From Nanobdellota archaeon (lineage in GTDB: Archaea > Nanobdellota > Nanobdellia > Woesearchaeales > BS150m-G63): a stretch of 7,315 nucleotides of DNA. Positions within the stretch are counted from its first letter, which is position 1; each line of letters begins with the position of its first letter. The position numbers and the translations under genes are program-made. Positions 5,142 to 7,315 of this stretch are shown here, piece by piece. The stretch spans positions 1 through 7,315 of the forward strand of contig JAGLOT010000028.1 of the NCBI GenBank assembly GCA_023137655.1, read 5' to 3'. The notes under the pieces are model-generated. The model saw only the letters and a list, made by a program, of their open reading frames with translations. It was not told the origin of the DNA and made no database searches.

Positions 5142-7007
5142 TTATTCTGCAACCCCTACTACATTAACCGTTTCTATTTTTTCATCTTCATAAATATACT
5201 TTGCTTCAACTTTAATATATTTGGTGGATATTTCATTATTTCCCATGAGATCATCAAAATTTGAAACTTGGGTTTTACAATTAAAACTTCTATATTCTTC
5301 TATTTCATTAATTGTTCCTTCATATTTGTATATATTTTGATTGTCTTCAGGTGTTGTGAATGGCATAAATTTAGAGCAATCCCCACTTTGACTGCCAAGT
5401 ATAAGGCCCTTAGGTAATTTAATATATAATTCTTTAACCGATTTTATTATACCATTCCAATCTCCCTCTAATGTAAAACCAATTCTTGGTCCTTTTGAAC
5501 CAGATTCAATACCTATTGGTTGAGTTCCGATTTCTATGCCCAAGTCCATTGGCCCAGCAGTAAAAACAGATACTGGTGAAGAATCTTTACCATAATCACT
5601 TAGAATATCAATACCTTCTGCACGATATGCATTTTTTCTTTCAACATCTATAAAATGGGTTTCAATTCTAGATAATGTTTCATATTCATATGATGAGGTT
5701 AGTTTAATTTTATGATTTCCCTTTTCAACCCCATTTTCAAAAACACAACTTAAAGGAACTATTTCATTATTGTAAAGGTCTAATGTGGATTCATCAACAT
5801 TTCCGAAGAGATCATTATTAGTTTCATTAGTTGATTCAATTAAACAAGTAATTGTGACTGGAACTGGTTTATTGGTGGGGGTTTTCATCTCTAAATTATA
5901 GAATAATTCTATTGGTGTATTTTCATCAAATTCTGGTTTTGAAAATTCAACATTTTTTATGAAGACTCCTTGTTCTTCTACACTTTCCTCGTTTCCAGAA
6001 TAATATCCTCCTGTCGCGTAATCAAATTGTCCAACTCCTGCGGCTTGCGTTTGATTAATTTTTCCTCTAGCAAAATCCCACATAGAAGTAATTCCATTCC
6101 AAAAGGTTTCCCATATAAAATTTAATACAGACATTAAAGATTCCCAGGGGTCAAAATCTTCCTCACTTTCAGGTATTGGTAAACTTTTAAGCCCTCCATT
6201 AATTACCCCTACAATTAAAAATAAAACACCTAAAAGTATCCAAAGACCAATCCATGCCTTTTGAAGTTTTTCTAATGCGCTATTTTCTTGTGCAGTTACA
6301 ATTAGATAAGAAGGGTAAAATCCAATCCACAATTGTAATATATGAATTAATTTAGCATCCATAATATTTTTTAGTAATACCCATTCAATTACAGGTAATA
6401 AAAATGCAACTAGCGCAAGTATAAATGCCATTAATAATCTTTGACCTCCTGCCTGTGTTAGTGGTTTTACATTTCTACCAAATATCAAAAACCAACTTAT
6501 TAAAAATACCACAAGATATAAGATCGCACGCATCCAGTTATTTCTATATTCAAATACAAAACTATCAATTACATGTGCCAATAAAACTAGAACGTAAAAA
6601 AAGAACATTAATTTTGAACTTCCTGCAGACCAATCACCTTTACCAGTCCATTTTACTTGATACCATCTAGGTTTATTTGGGTCTGAATTAGTAGGGGTAG
6701 TAGTGGGTGTAGAACTTGATCCACCACTAGTTGTAGAAGGTGTACTTGGTTCAGGATTTTCGTCACCTGGATTTGTTGGAGGTGCACTAGGAGATGGATT
6801 TCCTCTAGAAATCTCCGTATTTAAATTATTAATTTGATTTTCTAAAGCTGCAGTATCTCTTTTTGCAGCAGCTAATTCTGTTTGATAGTCTTGATTTTCT
6901 GGGTCTGAATTAAGTTTTTGACGTGCTGTTGCCTCATTACTTTTAGAATTTGTTAAGTTGACATTTAATATCTCTAATTTTAAAATATTATCTTCAACAG
7001 AAGCCAT
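5142..7007 (-). CDS. Multi-domain membrane protein: coiled coil, Pro/Ser/Thr linker, about five TM helices, two extracytoplasmic beta modules
   Basis: No known family recognised; 621 residues. Order: charged alpha-helical coiled-coil-like region (1-67); low-complexity Pro/Ser/Thr/Gly linker (70-112); basic aromatic KPRWYQVKWTGKG (112-124); membrane helices at about 133-151, 159-176, 190-212, 219-238 (weaker) and 251-270; an acidic stretch; a Trp-rich amphipathic segment (286-314; W288, W299, W303, W310); and an outside region 346-621. The positive-inside rule puts the N-terminus in the cytoplasm and the C-terminus outside with five helices. The C-terminal region has two modules, each with a cysteine pair 33 residues apart (C388/C421 and C544/C577) and each ending in a YxY strand (SSYEYET 438-444, AKYIYED 602-608), like the lipoproteins. 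It has a GAGG ribosome site inside the upstream gene and is coupled to paralogue 3 downstream. Probable hub of a surface complex, by inference. Confidence 0.85.
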   Translation of the reverse strand: MASVEDNILKLEILNVNLTNSKSNEATARQKLNSDPENQDYQTELAAAKRDTAALENQINNLNTEISRGNPSPSAPPTNPGDENPEPSTPSTTSGGSSSTPTTTPTNSDPNKPRWYQVKWTGKGDWSAGSSKLMFFFYVLVLLAHVIDSFVFEYRNNWMRAILYLVVFLISWFLIFGRNVKPLTQAGGQRLLMAFILALVAFLLPVIEWVLLKNIMDAKLIHILQLWIGFYPSYLIVTAQENSALEKLQKAWIGLWILLGVLFLIVGVINGGLKSLPIPESEEDFDPWESLMSVLNFIWETFWNGITSMWDFARGKINQTQAAGVGQFDYATGGYYSGNEESVEEQGVFIKNVEFSKPEFDENTPIELFYNLEMKTPTNKPVPVTITCLIESTNETNNDLFGNVDESTLDLYNNEIVPLSCVFENGVEKGNHKIKLTSSYEYETLSRIETHFIDVERKNAYRAEGIDILSDYGKDSSPVSVFTAGPMDLGIEIGTQPIGIESGSKGPRIGFTLEGDWNGIIKSVKELYIKLPKGLILGSQSGDCSKFMPFTTPEDNQNIYKYEGTINEIEEYRSFNCKTQVSNFDDLMGNNEISTKYIKVEAKYIYEDEKIETVNVVGVAE

Positions 7008-7008
7008 A

Positions 7009-7315
7009 TTAATCCTCTTCTAAGACAACTTGCATATTAACGATGTGAAGATTTTTTCTTGGTTCAATTTCGATATAATTATTTCCTTCTTCAATCCAAT
7101 CTGTAATATCTTTTTCCCATTCAGGTTCTTCTTGATCTATATTTCTTAAATGGCCATTAATGTTTACAATTGCTTTTTTATCTTCATTATTATTTACAAA
7201 TTCAATATATACCCAAGCTTCAAGTTCTTCAGCTTCCATTTTTTCAATATGGGTTTCATTAATTTCAAAATAATAAACGGCTTTAGGTGTTTCAATCATA
7301 TCTACTTCAATTTCT
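7009..7315 (-). CDS. Acidic beta-sandwich-like protein, N-terminus outside the window
   Basis: Not recognised by family. About 101 residues are visible. The frame is open to the right edge, so the methionine at 7299 is probably internal: codons for EIEVD precede it and no ribosome site is seen. The sequence is acidic and built of alternating hydrophobic strands (AVYYFEIN, AWVYIEFVN, AIVNINGHL, NYIEIEP, VNMQVVLEED) without cysteines. The arrangement NINGHL, then DITDWIEEGNNYIEI, resembles the jelly-roll beta-sandwich of carbohydrate-binding domains in glycoside hydrolases (V-x-NG, D-I-T, G-x-N-x-I). That is a weak motif likeness, not a family call. The stop is separated by 1 nt from the ATG of the membrane-protein gene, so the two are in one operon and the product is probably a partner of that protein. 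Confidence 0.75.
   Translation of the reverse strand, partial: EIEVDMIETPKAVYYFEINETHIEKMEAEELEAWVYIEFVNNNEDKKAIVNINGHLRNIDQEEPEWEKDITDWIEEGNNYIEIEPRKNLHIVNMQVVLEED
7014..7018 (-). promoter_or_regulatory. Shine-Dalgarno AGAGG for the membrane-protein gene
   Basis: AGAGG lies in the last codons of the upstream gene and ends 6 nt before the ATG at 7007. The upstream stop codon falls inside the spacer, so the two genes are expected to be translated from one mRNA. Confidence 0.5.

Noticed and set aside
6425..6670. Plus-strand open frame of 81 codons opposite the membrane-protein gene
   Set aside because: It is antisense to the membrane helices and linker, its composition reflects the complementary strand, and it has no recognisable domain.
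2240..7007. Tandem duplication of the lipoprotein genes as a recent mobile or phase-variable array
   Set aside because: The paralogues are highly divergent at DNA level, and there are no flanking direct repeats, transposase or homopolymeric slippage tracts in the coding starts.

Overview
The window is strongly AT-rich, intron-free, densely packed DNA that looks archaeal. The evidence is a replication factor C small subunit, a stand-alone archaeal-type PRC-barrel protein, BRE/TATA-like promoters, and several genes whose TATA box lies about 26 nt from the start codon, as expected for leaderless mRNAs. The low GC and the secreted beta-sandwich lipoproteins with no recognisable family would suit a small-genome DPANN-type archaeon (Woesearchaeota/Pacearchaeota-like). 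That placement is inference, not something the sequence proves.

Layout. The left edge (1-550, minus) holds the N-terminal part of an M24 prolidase/aminopeptidase-P-like metallopeptidase. A divergent intergenic region (551-768) carries promoters for both flanking genes, iterated TTTAAC motifs and two hairpins that could be a regulatory site or a small RNA. Two plus-strand housekeeping genes follow: a PRC-barrel protein (769-1032, a possible relative of CdpB division proteins) and the clamp-loader small subunit RfcS (1149-2102), with a hairpin/T-tract terminator between them. From 2240 to the right edge everything is on the minus strand and converges on rfcS.

The minus-strand block is the unusual part. 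Read 5'->3' it runs: the C-terminus of a small acidic beta-sandwich protein (7009->7315); a 621-residue protein with a cytoplasmic coiled coil, Pro/Ser/Thr linker, about five membrane helices and a large outside C-terminal region (5142-7007); then three lipoproteins (4210-5139, 3254-4138, 2240-3178). The first three genes are spaced by 1-2 nt. The last two lipoprotein genes each have their own promoter. The three lipoproteins are divergent paralogues with two beta-sandwich-like halves and six cysteines in the same order, including an invariant C-x11-C. The C-terminal 275 residues of the membrane protein follow the same two-module plan with a different cysteine pattern. I read this as a membrane-anchored surface complex in which one integral hub and three lipid-anchored subunits share a fold. 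Its function cannot be named from sequence alone.

No rRNA, tRNA, CRISPR array, insertion sequence or attachment site was seen.
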